Shown here in pieces: positions 62,779-64,000 of a stretch of DNA of 64,000 bases. The notes beneath the pieces are model-generated. The model saw nothing but the letters and a program-made list of their open reading frames with translations, did no database searches and was not told the DNA's origin. Position 1 is the stretch's first letter. The number at the start of each line of letters is the position of its first letter. Both the position numbers and the translations under genes were made by a program. This stretch comes from Rhodanobacter soli (GTDB lineage: Bacteria; Pseudomonadota; Gammaproteobacteria; Xanthomonadales; Rhodanobacteraceae): contig NZ_JBEPSD010000001.1 in NCBI RefSeq assembly GCF_040548735.1, forward strand, positions 1,178,001 to 1,242,000, written 5' to 3'.

Positions 62779-64000
62779 ATGGATGTCGGACACGATCGAC
62801 GTCACTCGTCCGCGTCGCATCAGGGCGGCCGCCTCGGCGGCGCGCGCTGGCCTGCGCGCGCGCAACGCCTGCTGGAGGCCAGCTACACGCTGTGCGTGGA
62901 AGGATTGCAGGAACCCCTGCGCCGTTGCCTGAGTGAATTCGAGAAGCAGCTTTTTGCGCTGGCCGAACGCGCGCACCATGCCAGCGAGCAGCAGGATTGT
63001 TTCGCCAGCCGGCAACGCGTGCTGCAGGGCCGCACCACCTTCGCGCAGCATTTCATGGAACGCCTCGGCAATGCGCTCGGCGAGATCGACCGTGCCAAGA
63101 CCGCGCCAGCCGCGGCCGCCGCCAACGTAAAGCCATGGCAAACGCTGGAACTGGTCGATCCCGGCGAGCAGGAAGTGTCGATGGCGCTGGAGCAACTGGG
63201 CGCCCGTGGCGAAGTGCGCCACAGCAGCGTGCTGTACGAACTGGGCCACCGGCTCGCGGTGCTGATCGGCGCACCACCGCTGGAAGGCCAGGCGTTGCCG
63301 CTGGGCCCGCACGCGCTGGCGCAGGCATGCCATGAAGCCGGCGTCGAACTGGAGTTGCCGCTGAAGCACCAGCTGCTGTTGCTGCAGCACTTCGACCAGT
63401 GGGTGATCCAGGCGCTGGCGCCGTTGTACGACACCATCAACGCCCACCTGCAGGGCGACGGCATCCTGCCGCAGCTGCGCAGCATTCCGATTCCGCGACA
63501 CATCGGCAAACGGGCGCGTCCCGTTGCCGGCAACCCCGAGGCGGCCAGCGAGCCGGCACCGGCCGCCGGCCACGCCGGCACGGCACAAGCCGGCGGCTCC
63601 GGCGGCGACCCGATCGAGGTGCTGGAATCCCTGCGCGACCTGCTGGCGCGGCAACGCGCCGGCCAGGGCGGCGTCGGAGGCCGGGCAGCCAGCCGCGCCG
63701 CCAGCGAGCAGGAACTGCAGTCCGCGCTGGGCGCGTTGCAGCAGCACTTGGCCCAGGTCACCGATCAGGCCGGCCGCGAACTGCGCACCGCCGCACGATT
63801 GCGCGAGGAGCTGCTGGCCCAGCTCAACTTCGGCAAGCCCGGCGACGCGCCGCGCACCCAGCTCAGCGACGAGCAGGGCGACACGGTGGAACTGGTCGCG
63901 CGGCTGTTCGAGCAGCTTGGCCATCAACTGCAGCAGGGCGGCAATGCCCACCATCTGCTCAGCGACCTGCAACTGCCGGTGCTGCGCATGGCGGTGGCCG
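62779..64000 (+). CDS. DUF1631 family protein (5' part)
   Basis: The frame is open from ATG 62779 to the end of the window (407 residues). Stretches such as KHQLLLLQHFDQWVIQALAP and LYDTINAHLQGDGILPQL resemble DUF1631 proteins, large cytoplasmic proteins of unknown function found in Pseudomonas and Xanthomonas relatives. A G/A/P-rich linker lies at about residues 255-285. There is no signal peptide or membrane segment. An ATG at 62775 is out of frame. The long open frame on the other strand here is a high-GC shadow. Confidence 0.8.
   Translation, partial: MDVGHDRRHSSASHQGGRLGGARWPARAQRLLEASYTLCVEGLQEPLRRCLSEFEKQLFALAERAHHASEQQDCFASRQRVLQGRTTFAQHFMERLGNALGEIDRAKTAPAAAAANVKPWQTLELVDPGEQEVSMALEQLGARGEVRHSSVLYELGHRLAVLIGAPPLEGQALPLGPHALAQACHEAGVELELPLKHQLLLLQHFDQWVIQALAPLYDTINAHLQGDGILPQLRSIPIPRHIGKRARPVAGNPEAASEPAPAAGHAGTAQAGGSGGDPIEVLESLRDLLARQRAGQGGVGGRAASRAASEQELQSALGALQQHLAQVTDQAGRELRTAARLREELLAQLNFGKPGDAPRTQLSDEQGDTVELVARLFEQLGHQLQQGGNAHHLLSDLQLPVLRMAVA

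Noticed and set aside
62773..63972. 399-residue open frame on the minus strand
   Set aside because: The plus-strand frame from 62779 has DUF1631-like sequence and normal amino acid use. The minus frame is its high-GC shadow.

Overview
The window is a dense (no gene-free stretch over 300 bases), high-GC chromosomal segment of a gammaproteobacterium. Gene content and order (pilMNOPQ divergent from a PBP1A gene, gltA next to a type B L31 gene, rpoZ-spoT-ridA-recG, yicC and rph-rdgB-hemW) look like the order Xanthomonadales/Lysobacterales. The Rhodanobacter/Dyella side of that group is my best guess, inferred from overall style and not from a marker gene. No rRNA, tRNA, CRISPR array or insertion sequence was found.

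Layout. Bases 1-4.2 kb hold the end of a nucleotide-sugar dehydrogenase gene, a Rieske protein, an EamA exporter and a short-chain fatty acid transporter. From 4.3 to 8.8 kb a minus-strand operon encodes an ABC exporter (membrane fusion protein, ATPase, two FtsX-type permeases). Then come a fumarylacetoacetate-hydrolase-family enzyme, MscL and an exported M28 peptidase. From 12.3 to 17.1 kb lies an RND efflux pair with its MarR regulator, then a macrodomain gene. From 17.8 to 24.8 kb is a MoxR/Bat (aerotolerance-type) operon, and from 25.0 to 30.2 kb the type IV pilus operon pilMNOPQ, divergent from PBP1A. Then follow citrate synthase, L31, a nucleoside hydrolase, and recG-ridA-spoT-rpoZ. From 42.1 to 46.5 kb is the Mla phospholipid-transport system, followed by gmk.

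From 47.4 to 59.2 kb, between gmk and yicC (normally neighbours in related bacteria), sits a block that looks like an accessory module: MarR regulator, aldehyde dehydrogenase, GMC oxidoreductase, Gal80-like oxidoreductase, second GMC oxidoreductase, second MarR regulator, then a four-gene efflux set (FUSC/AaeB-like, DUF1656/AaeX-like, HlyD/AaeA-like, NodT-like outer membrane lipoprotein). Both MarR intergenic regions carry nearly the same 19-base operator-like box, which ties the oxidation half to the efflux half. My reading is an alcohol-to-aldehyde-to-acid oxidation and acid-efflux module, perhaps for aromatic compounds. The window closes with yicC, rph, rdgB, hemW and the start of a DUF1631 gene.

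Other points of note are an MlaD with two tandem MCE units instead of one, a BatB with a degenerate metal-binding motif, a GMC enzyme lacking the usual second catalytic residue, and several families of intergenic palindromic repeats.
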